Source of the DNA: Winogradskyella pelagia
Lineage (GTDB): Bacteria; Bacteroidota; Bacteroidia; Flavobacteriales; Flavobacteriaceae
Direction of reading: 5' to 3'
Length of the DNA stretch: 64,000 nucleotides
Assembly: GCF_017581965.1 (NCBI RefSeq)
Contig: NZ_JAGEVF010000009.1
Span: 1 to 64,000 of the forward strand
Under the pieces are notes generated by a model that did no database searches, was not told where the DNA came from, and was given only the letters and a program-made list of their open reading frames with translations. Both the position numbers and the translations under genes were made by a program. This document shows positions 36,512 to 46,073 of the stretch, piece by piece (within the stretch, counting starts at the first letter, position 1; each line of letters begins with the position of its first letter).

Positions 36512-38584
36512 ATGAAAAAAATTACTTTAGTCTTAATGACTTTTTTATTAACTAGTCTGTCTTGGTCCCAATGTGTTATTGATAACGCATTTGGAGATTT
36601 GGTTTTAGTCAATGACGGTACCATTGAAGGTATTGCTGGTAATTCCTGGACAGGAGAGCATAGCGAAGTTACTGGTTTTATAGACGGTAACGAATATGTT
36701 ATATTTTGTGAGCTGGTTGCAGATGGTACTCCAAAATTTGTAACTATAAGTGAGCTGGGAAATGATGCTAATGTCTTAGCGTTTGGCCAAACACCGTTTA
36801 CTTTTACAGCAACATCTATAACTGACTTAAAATTAAGCTGGACTGATGATGCAGGACCTACATGTGGCACAACTAATGCATCGCACATAACAGCAGTTCA
36901 AAACTTAACTGCAGCAGCTGATGCATGTCCAGATCCAATTGGATTTGGTGTTGATGCTGTTACAGACATGACCGCTGACTTATCATGGCTTGAGCAAGGT
37001 ATTTCTGCGGTATCATACAATGTTGAAGTTTATGCTTCTGGCCAAAGTGCTGCAAATGGCGATACACCTGTCTTTGCAGATGCTGCTGTTGTCGGTTTAT
37101 CTGTAACTGCAACGGGTTTGATGGAGGCTACTGATTATGATGCTTTTATAACAACATCATGTAGCGGTGCAACGGCAAATAGTGCGCTTATTGGCCCTGT
37201 AGCTTTTACTACTTCCGCAGCTTGTGGTGATGTTTCTGGATTAGGTACTGATAATTTGGTTTCAGACTCAGTGGATGTAACATTTACTGCAGGAAACAAT
37301 AATGATGTATTCTTAGTTGAAGTATATTTAGGTGGTCAAAGTGCAGCAAATGGTGATACTCCCGTTTTTTCAGATGCCGCAGTTGTGGCATCACCCGTAA
37401 GTGTTACTGGTCTTACACCTGAGACGGCTTATGACGCTTTTGTTACAGGCTCTTGTGGAGCTACTGCTACTGCCTTACAAGGACCACAATCCTTTACAAC
37501 ACCTGCAGCTCCACCAGCTAATGATGATTTTGTAAACGCCGCTCCAGTTGCATGTGATGATGTTGTAAACGGCAGTACTTCAAACGCAACATTAGACGAA
37601 GACGACGCTCCAGATTGTTGTGGTGCTGATTTGGATGCACCAAACACATGGTATAGTTATGACAGTGCAGTACAAGGTGCTGCAGATGTTACGGTAAGCC
37701 TTTGTGGTTCTGCTTATGACACTGCAATTCTTATTTATACTGGCACTTCAGGAAACTTAACAGCAGTTGCAGGTAATGATGATTTTTGTGACTTGCAATC
37801 TGAGGCTACATTCGCTGCTGATGGTGTACAGACCTATTATATTACTGTAACTGGTTGGAATCCTGCAAGTACAGGAGATTATACATTAACTGTGAGTTGT
37901 GTAGCTGCTGTACCACCACCGGCCAACGATGACTGTGCAAGTGCAGAAGCTTTAACTATTGGCCAAGAAACAGTTGGTACTACTGCAGGAGCAACTCAAA
38001 ACCCAGCAGAGGAGCAGCCAAGTTGCGATACTTTTGGGACAATAGCAGATGTTTGGTATACTGTCACAACTACCGATCCGGGTGATTTAAGCATAGTAAC
38101 AGCGATCACAGGCACATCAGATCAAGCTAATGTAGCTGTTTATACAGCATGTGGAGGTTTACAAGCAGACGAAATTGAATGTGTTGATGGTAATGGAGGA
38201 GAAACAGTTACATTAAATGGTTTGGCTGCTGGAACGTATTACATCAGAGTATGGAGTGATGGTGCTGCGCCACCATCTGCCCCTGAGACCGAAGGTACTT
38301 TTACTATTACAGCGGGTTTCACATTGAGTAATGGTCAGGATTTAGATAATCCTTCAGAATTCTCTTATTATCCAAATCCTGTAAGTAGTACATTATCACT
38401 TAATGCATCATTAAATAATATTCAGGATGTAACCATCTTTAATATGCTTGGACAAAGAGTGTTAAGCTCAAAACCAAATGCTTTAAACAGTGAAGTGGAT
38501 ATGTCTGGTCTTCAAACAGGAACCTATTTTATTCAAGTTACTGTTAATAATAACATTGAAACTATAAGAGTTATTAAACAATAA
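36512..38584 (+). CDS. secreted protein with fibronectin-III repeats and T9SS sorting domain
   Basis: A 690-residue secreted protein. A signal peptide (1-19, ending WSQ) is followed by a unique domain (20-130), two fibronectin-III-like repeats (about 137-233 and 237-330) that share a nearly identical GQSAANGDTPVF segment, then two domains starting PANDDF and PANDDCASAEAL (about 335-465 and 468-605) that resemble Ca-binding or PPC-type beta-sandwiches found in exported Bacteroidota proteins. The last 75 residues are a T9SS type A sorting domain (YYPNPVSSTLSLN to TIRVIKQ). It is probably attached to the surface or released through the type IX system. Confidence 0.88.
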   Translation: MKKITLVLMTFLLTSLSWSQCVIDNAFGDLVLVNDGTIEGIAGNSWTGEHSEVTGFIDGNEYVIFCELVADGTPKFVTISELGNDANVLAFGQTPFTFTATSITDLKLSWTDDAGPTCGTTNASHITAVQNLTAAADACPDPIGFGVDAVTDMTADLSWLEQGISAVSYNVEVYASGQSAANGDTPVFADAAVVGLSVTATGLMEATDYDAFITTSCSGATANSALIGPVAFTTSAACGDVSGLGTDNLVSDSVDVTFTAGNNNDVFLVEVYLGGQSAANGDTPVFSDAAVVASPVSVTGLTPETAYDAFVTGSCGATATALQGPQSFTTPAAPPANDDFVNAAPVACDDVVNGSTSNATLDEDDAPDCCGADLDAPNTWYSYDSAVQGAADVTVSLCGSAYDTAILIYTGTSGNLTAVAGNDDFCDLQSEATFAADGVQTYYITVTGWNPASTGDYTLTVSCVAAVPPPANDDCASAEALTIGQETVGTTAGATQNPAEEQPSCDTFGTIADVWYTVTTTDPGDLSIVTAITGTSDQANVAVYTACGGLQADEIECVDGNGGETVTLNGLAAGTYYIRVWSDGAAPPSAPETEGTFTITAGFTLSNGQDLDNPSEFSYYPNPVSSTLSLNASLNNIQDVTIFNMLGQRVLSSKPNALNSEVDMSGLQTGTYFIQVTVNNNIETIRVIKQ

Positions 38585-38604
38585 ACAATAATGCTTTGTT
38601 TTAT

Positions 38605-38633
38605 AAAAGCCGTATGAAAATGCGGCTTTTTTT
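38605..38633 (+). terminator. terminator after the T9SS/fibronectin-III gene
   Basis: A stem AAAAGCCG/CGGCTTTT (38605-38612 with 38623-38630) and a T run form a strong terminator 20 bp after the stop. It overlaps an upstream in-frame ATG of the next gene, so that gene starts at 38656. Confidence 0.85.
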
Positions 38634-38655
38634 CTGTGATAATAAACGTGATGGG

Positions 38656-40374
38656 ATGAAGAATTACCACCAAATATTAACTGTTATTTTTTTAATGTTT
38701 TACCATGGAATAAATGCACAGATTTTTTTTACTGATGAATCATCTAATTCTGGTATAAATGTTATCTGTGGAAATACTTATATAGGTAACGGAATAACTT
38801 TTTATGACTATGACAATGACGGTTGGGATGATATAACCATTGGTAGTGTTGGAGGCGATCCAATTCGGTTCTTCAAAAATATTAATGGCTTCTTTGTGCA
38901 GCAAACAATAAACATCTCCGATAATGATTTTCATAACCGTCAAGCAAATTGGGTAGATATTGATAATGATGGAGATAATGATTTGTTTTTAACAAGTGAT
39001 TCAAATGGTAATCGCTTATTTGAAAATCTTGGTAATATGATAATGCAGGAAATAACTTCAACATGTGGTATGATGACTGATATTTTCCCATATTTTGGGG
39101 CCTCATGGGGAGATTATAACAACGATGGATTTCTAGATGTTTTCATAAGCGTAAGAGACTTGGATATTCCTAATATTCTTTACAAGAATAATGGTGATAA
39201 AACTTTCACTTTGGTTAATTCGCAAGTAGGACTTCTAAATTCTGGTTACATGTCTTTCTGTTCTGCCTTTATCGATTATGACAATGACGGTGATCAAGAC
39301 ATATATGTTTCTAATGATAAACAAGGCATACCAAATTTATTGTATAGAAATAATGGTGATGAAACATTTACTGAAGTAGCACAAAGTGCTGGAGCAGCAC
39401 TTAGTATTGATGCTATGTCAGTCACTGTTGATGATTTAAATTCTGATGGTTGGCTAGATATTTATATTACTAATGATGATTCTCCAAGTGTCCTGCTCAT
39501 GAATAATAAGGATGGTACATTTACCGATGTAGCCGACTTCGCTCAAGTAACATTTAATAGTATAGGCTGGGGAGCTGTTTTTCTAGATGCTGATAATGAT
39601 ATGGATTTAGATTTATATGTAAGCGGAGACACCGATGGCTCAAATCCATTATACTTGTCTTCTGCTTTTTATAGAAATAGGTCCAATGGGACTTTTCAAT
39701 TAGAGGTGGATGCCACTGTAAATGATTTTGCAGAAAGTTATTCAAACGCCATAGGTGATTCTGATAATGATGGCTATCCTGAAATAGTGGTCAATAACAA
39801 TAACCATAATAATATTTTTCTTTGGAAAAATAATACAACCCAAAATAACAATTGGCTCAAGGTTAAACTAGAAGGTACTTTGAGCAATAGAAATGGTGTG
39901 GGCTCTTTTATTGAGATTTCCATAAATGGTGAAAAACAGTATCGCTACACCTTAATAGGGGAAGGTTATCTGTCTCAGAATTCAGGAACAGAAATTTTTG
40001 GTCTTGGAACTAGTTCTATAGTAGACTATGTTAAAGTAAAATGGCTTAGTGGTCTTGAAGATATTTTCTATAATGTAAGTCCGAATCAAACCTTAAATAT
40101 TGTGGAAGGTTCGTCACCGCTGTCGTCGAAAGAATATGATTTGAGAAAATTCTCCTATTTTCCAAACCCGGTAGAGAATATTTTAACCCTGAATGCATTA
40201 TCCAATAACATTAACAACATAGTAATATTTAATATGCTAGGGCAAGAGGTTATGCAATTGCAGCCAAATTCATTAAATAGTGAGCTAGATATGTCTAGCT
40301 TACAAACAGGGACGTACTTCGTAAAAGTGACTGTGGCTAATGAGACTAAAACTATTAGAGTAGTTAAGCAATAG
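38656..40374 (+). CDS. CRTAC1-like FG-GAP/ASPIC-UnbV protein with T9SS domain, copy 1
   Basis: Starting at ATG 38656 (not 38596, which lies within the preceding terminator) gives 572 residues, the same length as copy 2. A signal peptide (about 1-22, ending NAQ) is followed by seven FG-GAP blades, each with a Ca-binding DxDxDG-type loop (DYDNDGWDD, DIDNDGDND, DYNNDGFLD, DYDNDGDQD, DLNSDGWLD, DADNDMDLD, DSDNDGYPE). An ASPIC/UnbV domain (about 400-480: GVGSFIEISING, GEGYLSQNSG, VKVKWLSG) precedes the T9SS type A sorting domain (about 500-572). Surface or secreted binding protein; the ligand is unknown. Confidence 0.9.
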   Translation: MKNYHQILTVIFLMFYHGINAQIFFTDESSNSGINVICGNTYIGNGITFYDYDNDGWDDITIGSVGGDPIRFFKNINGFFVQQTINISDNDFHNRQANWVDIDNDGDNDLFLTSDSNGNRLFENLGNMIMQEITSTCGMMTDIFPYFGASWGDYNNDGFLDVFISVRDLDIPNILYKNNGDKTFTLVNSQVGLLNSGYMSFCSAFIDYDNDGDQDIYVSNDKQGIPNLLYRNNGDETFTEVAQSAGAALSIDAMSVTVDDLNSDGWLDIYITNDDSPSVLLMNNKDGTFTDVADFAQVTFNSIGWGAVFLDADNDMDLDLYVSGDTDGSNPLYLSSAFYRNRSNGTFQLEVDATVNDFAESYSNAIGDSDNDGYPEIVVNNNNHNNIFLWKNNTTQNNNWLKVKLEGTLSNRNGVGSFIEISINGEKQYRYTLIGEGYLSQNSGTEIFGLGTSSIVDYVKVKWLSGLEDIFYNVSPNQTLNIVEGSSPLSSKEYDLRKFSYFPNPVENILTLNALSNNINNIVIFNMLGQEVMQLQPNSLNSELDMSSLQTGTYFVKVTVANETKTIRVVKQ

Positions 40375-40398
40375 TAGTACTAACTATAAATCAAAAAG

Positions 40399-40427
40399 AA
40401 GCCGTTTTTAATTAAACGGCTTTTTTT
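40399..40427 (+). terminator. terminator after copy 1
   Basis: Stem GCCGTTT/AAACGGC (40401-40407 with 40414-40420) extended by A-T pairs and a T run, 25 bp after the stop. Confidence 0.85.
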
Positions 40428-40472
40428 ATCTTTATATGGGATTAGCGATATTTTCATTAAACCAATATCCAA

Positions 40473-42191
40473 TTGAATTTAAGATTGCTCTATAGTATTA
40501 TTTCTGTGTTATTTGCTACAGTTGCATACGCTCAGATTTCTTTCAGTAATATACCAGTACAGGTTGGTATAGATATTCCCTGTGGTAATACGTATCTAGG
40601 TAATGGTATCACATTTTTTGATTACGATAACGATGGCTGGGACGATATAACTATGGCCACCTCCAGTGGTGATCCTATTCATTTTTTGAAAAATATTGGT
40701 GGATTCTTTGTAAATCAAAATATGAATATAGAATTGCCTAATGACCACCAAAGCCGACAAATTAATTGGGTAGATATAGATAATGATGGTGATAATGATT
40801 TGTTTATAACTAGCGATACCCATGGTAATTCACTATTCGAAAACCTAGGGAATATGGTAATGCAAGACATTACAGCAGCTAGTGGTATGCTACCAGAGGT
40901 TTTTCCTTATTATGGGGCGTCTTGGGGAGACTACAACAACGACAGCTACTTAGATGTGTTTATAAGTGTTAGAGATATAGATATACCTAGTATACTCTAT
41001 AAAAATAATGGTAATGGTACCTTTACTCTAGCTAATAGTGAAGCTGGTCTTCTTGATGATGGCATGATGTCATTTTGCTCAGCATTTTTAGATTATGATA
41101 ATGATGGTGATCAAGACATATATGTTTCTAATGATAAAGAAGCCTATAGAAATTTAATGTACAAGAATAATGGAGACGGGACCTTTACAGAAGTAGGACA
41201 AGAAACAGGAACAGATTTATTGATAGATGCGATGTCCGTAACTGTTGATGATCTAAATTCTGATGGATGGTTAGACATCTACGTGACCAATGATGGAACT
41301 GAGGACAGTGCTCTGTTAATTAATAACGGTAACGGTACATTTTCTGATTTATCGAGTAGTTACGGTACTGTTGATGATATAATAGGATGGGGAGCAATTT
41401 TTGTTGATGCCGATAATGATACGGATTTGGACCTTTATGTCAGTGGTGAAACTGATGCTAGTTTTCCACAATACTTATCCTCAGCGTTTTATGAGAATAT
41501 GGGTAACAATTCATTTCAATTGAACAATACCGCCGTACCTAATGACATTTCAGAAAGTTATTCCAATGCCATAGGAGATTTAGACAATGATGGATACACA
41601 GACTTTGTAGTTAATAATATCAATCACCCAAATATTTCATTTTGGAAGAATAGCACACCACAAACTAATAATTGGCTAAAAGTTAAACTAGTCGGCACTG
41701 TAAGTAATAGAAATGGTGTGGGCTCCTTTATTGAGATTTCCATTAATGGTCAAAAACAGTATGGCTACACCTTAATAGGGGAAGGCTATCTCTCTCAAAA
41801 TTCTGCAACCGAATTTTTCGGCCTTGGTTCTAAAGACACTATTGATTACGTTAGAGTTAATTGGCTTAGTGGCATCGAGGACGTAATTTACAATGTAAGT
41901 GCAAATCAAACCTTAAACATTGTCGAGGGTTCTGCACTTTCAATAAATGAAAGTAACTTAGGTCAGTTTTTTTATTATCCCAACCCGGTGAGTGATATTT
42001 TAACCCTGAATTCAGCCTTAGATACCATCAAAGAGGTGACTATATTTAATATGTTAGGTCAGCAGGTAATGCAGTTGCAGCCAAATGCTTTAACCAGTAA
42101 GTTGGATATGTCTAATTTGCAGACAGGTACTTATTTTGTTAGAGTCACTAGCAATAATGTTATTGAAACAACACGGGTAGTTAAACAATAG
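40473..42191 (+). CDS. CRTAC1-like FG-GAP/ASPIC-UnbV protein with T9SS domain, copy 2
   Basis: A 572-residue paralogue of the gene before it, starting at TTG 40473, the codon that gives a complete signal peptide (NLRLLYSIISVLFATVAYAQ). It has the same seven Asp-rich blades (for example DYDNDGWDD, DIDNDGDND, DYDNDGDQD, DLNSDGWLD), an ASPIC/UnbV domain and a T9SS tail ending TTRVVKQ. One blade differs (DYNNDSYLD), where the usual Gly of the Ca loop is Ser. At the DNA level it shares a near-identical patch with copy 1 in the ASPIC part (41706-41797). Confidence 0.9.
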   Translation: MNLRLLYSIISVLFATVAYAQISFSNIPVQVGIDIPCGNTYLGNGITFFDYDNDGWDDITMATSSGDPIHFLKNIGGFFVNQNMNIELPNDHQSRQINWVDIDNDGDNDLFITSDTHGNSLFENLGNMVMQDITAASGMLPEVFPYYGASWGDYNNDSYLDVFISVRDIDIPSILYKNNGNGTFTLANSEAGLLDDGMMSFCSAFLDYDNDGDQDIYVSNDKEAYRNLMYKNNGDGTFTEVGQETGTDLLIDAMSVTVDDLNSDGWLDIYVTNDGTEDSALLINNGNGTFSDLSSSYGTVDDIIGWGAIFVDADNDTDLDLYVSGETDASFPQYLSSAFYENMGNNSFQLNNTAVPNDISESYSNAIGDLDNDGYTDFVVNNINHPNISFWKNSTPQTNNWLKVKLVGTVSNRNGVGSFIEISINGQKQYGYTLIGEGYLSQNSATEFFGLGSKDTIDYVRVNWLSGIEDVIYNVSANQTLNIVEGSALSINESNLGQFFYYPNPVSDILTLNSALDTIKEVTIFNMLGQQVMQLQPNALTSKLDMSNLQTGTYFVRVTSNNVIETTRVVKQ

Positions 42192-42215
42192 TTGAATCTA
42201 CTTTTAATAAACTAT

Positions 42216-42245
42216 AAAGCCATTTTTTATTAAAGAGCTTTTTTT
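42216..42245 (+). terminator. weak terminator after copy 2
   Basis: A 5-bp AAAGC/GCTTT stem (42216-42220 with 42237-42241) with a large loop, then a T run. It resembles a decayed version of the two stronger terminators before it. Confidence 0.5.
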
Positions 42246-42294
42246 ATCTTATTCTAGAATTTTAAAAGCAAGGCAATTAAACCTGGCATTACCT

Positions 42295-44040
42295 ATGAAA
42301 CTAAGATTATGTTTTTATAGTATTCTATTATGTGCTTTAAATACTCTGTACGGTCAAATTAATTTTGTAGATCAAGCAGAATTAATTGGGTTGTCCCAAG
42401 CCACTGGTACTTCTAATTTTGGAGGACATGGTATCAGTTATGCCGATTTTGATGATAATGGATTAGATGATATCACCTTGGCTAGTGGCAATGGCGTACC
42501 TGTACGTTTTTATAAAAATATTGAAGGTTTTGTGTTTGCAGAGGTAGACTTATTAGCTACCTTAAACTATGATTATAGAACTAGAAGTGTGGTTTGGGTG
42601 GACTTTGATAACGATGGTGACAAAGACTTGTTTCTTACTAGTGATACAGACGGGAATAGATTATTTCAGAACCAAAATGGGGTCCTAACAGACATTACTG
42701 TTGCAGCAGGATTTCCACTAGAAAACTTATTTACTTACGGTGCTTCTTGGGGAGATATAGACAACGACGGTTGCTTAGATGTTTATTTATCAAATAGAAT
42801 AGGAGGAACCAACATCACTAATTATTTATTTAAAAATAATTGTGACGGAACCTTCTCGGAAGTCACAACAAGTGTTGGTTTAAGTAATACACCATACATT
42901 ACATTCTGTTCTGCTTTTTTTGATTTTAACAATGATGGATGGCAAGATTTATATGTGGCCAATGATAAGTTTGAGCAGAATTATCTTTACAAGAATAATG
43001 GGGATGGAACCTACACGGATGTAAGTGTATCTAGCGGAACAAATATTGTTATGGATGCTATGTCAGTGACCATTGATGACTTTAACTCAGATGGCTTTTT
43101 TGATATCTATATTACTAATACGCCCCAAGAAATTAGCACACCCTTACCCGGAAGTGTTTTATTAAGAAATAACGGTGATGAAACTTTTAGTAATATATCT
43201 TTAAGTTCAGGGACTGTTGTAGATAGTTATTGCTGGGGCGCTAATTTTATAGATGCTGATAATGACACAGATTTAGATTTATACGTTAACTCCCAATATA
43301 CGGGCGATAACGGATTTGCTTCATATGCTTTTTTTACCAATTCTGGAGATGAGACCTTTGCACAGCCAAGTAATGTTGGGTTTGATACCAATACGTATCG
43401 TAGCTATTCCTCAGCTGTTGGTGATTATAACAATGATGGTTTAATGGAAATAGTAGTTAATAACGAAGACAATCAGAAGCCTTCTTTATGGGAAAATATT
43501 GCAAATAATACAAATAACTACTTAGCGGTAGAACTAGAGGGTGTCATAGGTAATAGAGATGGGACGGGCTCAGTCATAGAAATTGCAATTAACGGAGCGA
43601 AACAATATCGCTATACCCTTTGTGGAGAAGGTTATTTGTCTCAGAACTCAACAAAAAAGATTTTTGGTTTAGGCACAAACACGACTGTTGATTATGTTAA
43701 AGTGACATGGCTGAGTGGGATAGTGGACATCATTTATAATGTTACTGCTAATCAAACCTTAAACATTGTCGAGGGCTCAGCAACCCTATCAATTGGAGAA
43801 AATATCATCAGCCGGATTAATTATTATCCAAATCCGGTAAAGAACTCCTTAACCTTAAGAGCAGGAAATGACACCATCAAGGATGTTAAGATTTTTAATC
43901 TTTTAGGTCAAGAAGTCCTACAGACTAGACCTAACGCTTTAATTAGTGAAATTGATATGTCTCACTTGCAAACAGGCGTCTATATAGTTAAAATTAATAG
44001 TGCTGCTATTACGGAAACTGTAAGGGTAATAAAGCAATAA
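42295..44040 (+). CDS. CRTAC1-like FG-GAP/ASPIC-UnbV protein with T9SS domain, copy 3
   Basis: A 581-residue paralogue with an ATG start. The signal peptide is residues 1-20 (ending YGQ). It has the same blade pattern but with more divergence (DFDDNGLDD, DFDNDGDKD, DIDNDGCLD, DFNNDGWQD, DFNSDGFFD, DADNDTDLD, DYNNDGLME), an ASPIC/UnbV domain (GTGSVIEIAING, GEGYLSQNST) and a T9SS sorting domain ending TVRVIKQ. The central part carries a longer linker than in copies 1 and 2. It is the most distant of the three, so it probably left the array's common line first. Confidence 0.9.
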   Translation: MKLRLCFYSILLCALNTLYGQINFVDQAELIGLSQATGTSNFGGHGISYADFDDNGLDDITLASGNGVPVRFYKNIEGFVFAEVDLLATLNYDYRTRSVVWVDFDNDGDKDLFLTSDTDGNRLFQNQNGVLTDITVAAGFPLENLFTYGASWGDIDNDGCLDVYLSNRIGGTNITNYLFKNNCDGTFSEVTTSVGLSNTPYITFCSAFFDFNNDGWQDLYVANDKFEQNYLYKNNGDGTYTDVSVSSGTNIVMDAMSVTIDDFNSDGFFDIYITNTPQEISTPLPGSVLLRNNGDETFSNISLSSGTVVDSYCWGANFIDADNDTDLDLYVNSQYTGDNGFASYAFFTNSGDETFAQPSNVGFDTNTYRSYSSAVGDYNNDGLMEIVVNNEDNQKPSLWENIANNTNNYLAVELEGVIGNRDGTGSVIEIAINGAKQYRYTLCGEGYLSQNSTKKIFGLGTNTTVDYVKVTWLSGIVDIIYNVTANQTLNIVEGSATLSIGENIISRINYYPNPVKNSLTLRAGNDTIKDVKIFNLLGQEVLQTRPNALISEIDMSHLQTGVYIVKINSAAITETVRVIKQ

Positions 44041-44063
44041 TAGCATTAAATGAATATAAAGTT

Positions 44064-44090
44064 CAAAAGCTACCATTTCGGTGGCTTTTG
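44064..44090 (+). terminator. terminator after copy 3
   Basis: An 11-bp stem (44064-44074 with 44080-44090) containing one G-U pair, with a short loop. Only a moderately T-rich stretch follows. It lies within an in-frame extension of the next gene, which supports the later start at 44117. Confidence 0.7.
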
Positions 44091-44103
44091 CATTTTCTTT
44101 AAT

Positions 44104-44111
44104 TACTTTTG
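44104..44111 (+). promoter_or_regulatory. promoter -7 element for the glycosyltransferase unit
   Basis: TACTTTTG is an exact TAnnTTTG match that ends 5 bases before ATG 44117, so the mRNA could be leaderless or nearly so. Confidence 0.45.
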
Positions 44112-44116
44112 TATCC

Positions 44117-45121
44117 ATGGATAAGCTTGAGTTTTCCTTTATTATTCCTGTATATAATAGGCCGAATGAGATTGAAGAGCTGTTACAAAGTTTCTTGGAG
44201 TTAGATGGTAATTTGGATTTTGAAATTGTAATCATTGAAGATGGTTCTAGTCAAAAATCAAATGAAATAGTTAAACAATTTCAATCACGTTTAAATATCG
44301 CATACTATTTCAAACCTAATTCTGGTCCAGGAGATTCAAGAAACTACGGGATGAAGAAGGCCAAAGGCAATTATTTTATCATTTTAGATTCAGATGTACT
44401 TTTACCATCACATTATTTAGAAGAAGTAAAGTATAGTCTTAAGACGGCCTTTTTTCACTGTTATGGTGGGCCAGACGCGGCGCATTCGTCATTTAATGCA
44501 CTTCAAAAAGCTATCAACTTTTCAATGACCTCATTTCTTACAACAGGAGGCATAAGAGGAGGGAAAAAGAAGGTGAATAGCTTCCAACCACGAAGTTTTA
44601 ATATGGGACTTTCAAAAACTGCTTTTGAGGCTACAGGTGGTTTTGGTGATATTCATCCAGGAGAAGATCCAGATTTATCGTTGCGTTTACATAAAATGGG
44701 ATTTAAGACCACTTTATTGTCAAATGCCTTTGTATATCATAAGCGCAGGATTACTTGGTCCAAGTTCTACCAACAAGTACATAAATTTGGCTTGGTACGG
44801 CCTATATTGAATTCTTGGCACCCAAAATCTAAAAGCTTGGTGTTTTGGTTTCCTACCATTTTTGTTTTTGGGTTAATTATCGCAGTCCTTCTATATGCTG
44901 TTGAATTCCCCTATTTGCTTTATCTTTATTTAGGATATTTAAGTTTGGGGCTTGTTTGGGCATCCATTGAGAGTAGGAGTATTATTGTTGGAGTACAAGC
45001 TGTTATTGCTATTTTAATTCAATTTTTTGGTTACGGTTATGGATTTTTAAAATCAACAATAGCCATTTCGTTTATGAAAAGGGAACCCAAAGCTATATTT
45101 CCTCATTTATTTTTTAAGTAG
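44117..45121 (+). CDS. family 2 glycosyltransferase
   Basis: Starting at ATG 44117 gives 334 residues; the longer frame from 44081 begins inside the preceding terminator. The GT-A domain opens with FSFIIPVYNRPNEIEELLQS, has EDGSS at about 44-48 and the metal-binding DSDVL at about 91-95, and a later GEDPDLSLR near 190. The C-terminal third (about 245-315) has three hydrophobic helices, so the enzyme is probably anchored in the inner membrane and builds an envelope polysaccharide or lipid-linked sugar. The YbbR gene starts 1 nt after the stop and coaE follows directly, forming a compact operon. Confidence 0.88.
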   Translation: MDKLEFSFIIPVYNRPNEIEELLQSFLELDGNLDFEIVIIEDGSSQKSNEIVKQFQSRLNIAYYFKPNSGPGDSRNYGMKKAKGNYFIILDSDVLLPSHYLEEVKYSLKTAFFHCYGGPDAAHSSFNALQKAINFSMTSFLTTGGIRGGKKKVNSFQPRSFNMGLSKTAFEATGGFGDIHPGEDPDLSLRLHKMGFKTTLLSNAFVYHKRRITWSKFYQQVHKFGLVRPILNSWHPKSKSLVFWFPTIFVFGLIIAVLLYAVEFPYLLYLYLGYLSLGLVWASIESRSIIVGVQAVIAILIQFFGYGYGFLKSTIAISFMKREPKAIFPHLFFK

Positions 45122-45122
45122 T

Positions 45123-46073
45123 ATGAAGGCAAAGGTTTTAAAAATTATACGAAAAAGAACAGTAAAACAGTTTGCTGCCTTTTTTTTATTGGCTTTTGTT
45201 TTTTTGGTATTTTCAAAATTGTCAAATGATTATAGACAGGACTTTCAAATTGAGCTTCAGCTCAACAATCTAGATGACGATATCGTACTTTCCAATGATT
45301 CTACAAATTATGTAACCGCCATTGTTGAAGCTAAAGGTTTTGCATTTTTGCCCTATATGTTCTCAAACCAAATAGCAATGCAGTTTAATTCTAAATCAGA
45401 TGTAATTAACACCAAAGAGGCTTTTGTTTTTGACGTGGCAAAGCATAAGTACATGTTTGAGGAAAAGTTGGGTGAATCATACATTATACGCTCTCTAAAA
45501 CCAGATACTATAGTTTTTGAATACTCTAAATTAGCTTCCAAAAAAGTACCATTAAAGTTAGTTTCTGATATAGATTTTGCAGCAGGTTATGATTTATTAG
45601 GAGATTTTGAATTTGACACTGATAGTATCAAAATAGTAGGATCGGAGGATGCTATAGCTTCAATTACTGAACTGCAAACGGAATTACTAAGTTTAACCAA
45701 CGTTAATACTGATATTAAGGAGACTTTAGATGTAGAGGTAGGTAAGTACCCAGATGTTGAAATAGTTCCAAAAGAAGTTTCGGTTACTGGTAGCGTAAGT
45801 CGTTTTACGGAAGGTACCTTAGAGATACCTATTTTAATTACTAATAAACCTGAGGGTGTACAGATAAATGTATTTCCTAAAACCGTATCGGTTTCTTTTT
45901 ATGTAGATTTAAAACGATATAATGATATTTTACCCTCTGATTTTATTGTAGAATGTGAGTTTCCTAATGATATGAGTAAAGCCTCTTATTTACTCCCAAA
46001 ATTGACGAAAACGCCTGAGGTCGTGAAGCGTGCAGTAATTAAACAAAAGCGAATTGACTTTATTATTCTTTAA
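45123..46073 (+). CDS. YbbR-like domain protein
   Basis: A 316-residue protein with one N-terminal membrane helix (about 19-35) and three beta-rich YbbR-type repeats outside: about 42-125, 130-215 (VPLKLVSDIDFAAGYDLLGDFE, DSIKIVGSEDAI) and 220-300 (VEIVPKEVSVTGSVSRF, LEIPILITNKPEGVQINVFPKTVSV). Relatives (CdaR) regulate diadenylate cyclase in Firmicutes, but no cyclase gene is next to this one, so that link is not shown here. It lies between the glycosyltransferase and coaE without gaps. Confidence 0.8.
   Translation: MKAKVLKIIRKRTVKQFAAFFLLAFVFLVFSKLSNDYRQDFQIELQLNNLDDDIVLSNDSTNYVTAIVEAKGFAFLPYMFSNQIAMQFNSKSDVINTKEAFVFDVAKHKYMFEEKLGESYIIRSLKPDTIVFEYSKLASKKVPLKLVSDIDFAAGYDLLGDFEFDTDSIKIVGSEDAIASITELQTELLSLTNVNTDIKETLDVEVGKYPDVEIVPKEVSVTGSVSRFTEGTLEIPILITNKPEGVQINVFPKTVSVSFYVDLKRYNDILPSDFIVECEFPNDMSKASYLLPKLTKTPEVVKRAVIKQKRIDFIIL

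Noticed and set aside
36460..36888. A 142-residue frame antisense to the fibronectin-III/T9SS gene
   Set aside because: It is a shadow of the coding strand with no domain of its own; the plus-strand gene has a signal peptide and a sorting domain.
38596..38655. An N-terminal extension of 20 residues for FG-GAP copy 1
   Set aside because: The extension is encoded by the terminator of the preceding gene, and the shorter form equals copy 2 in length.
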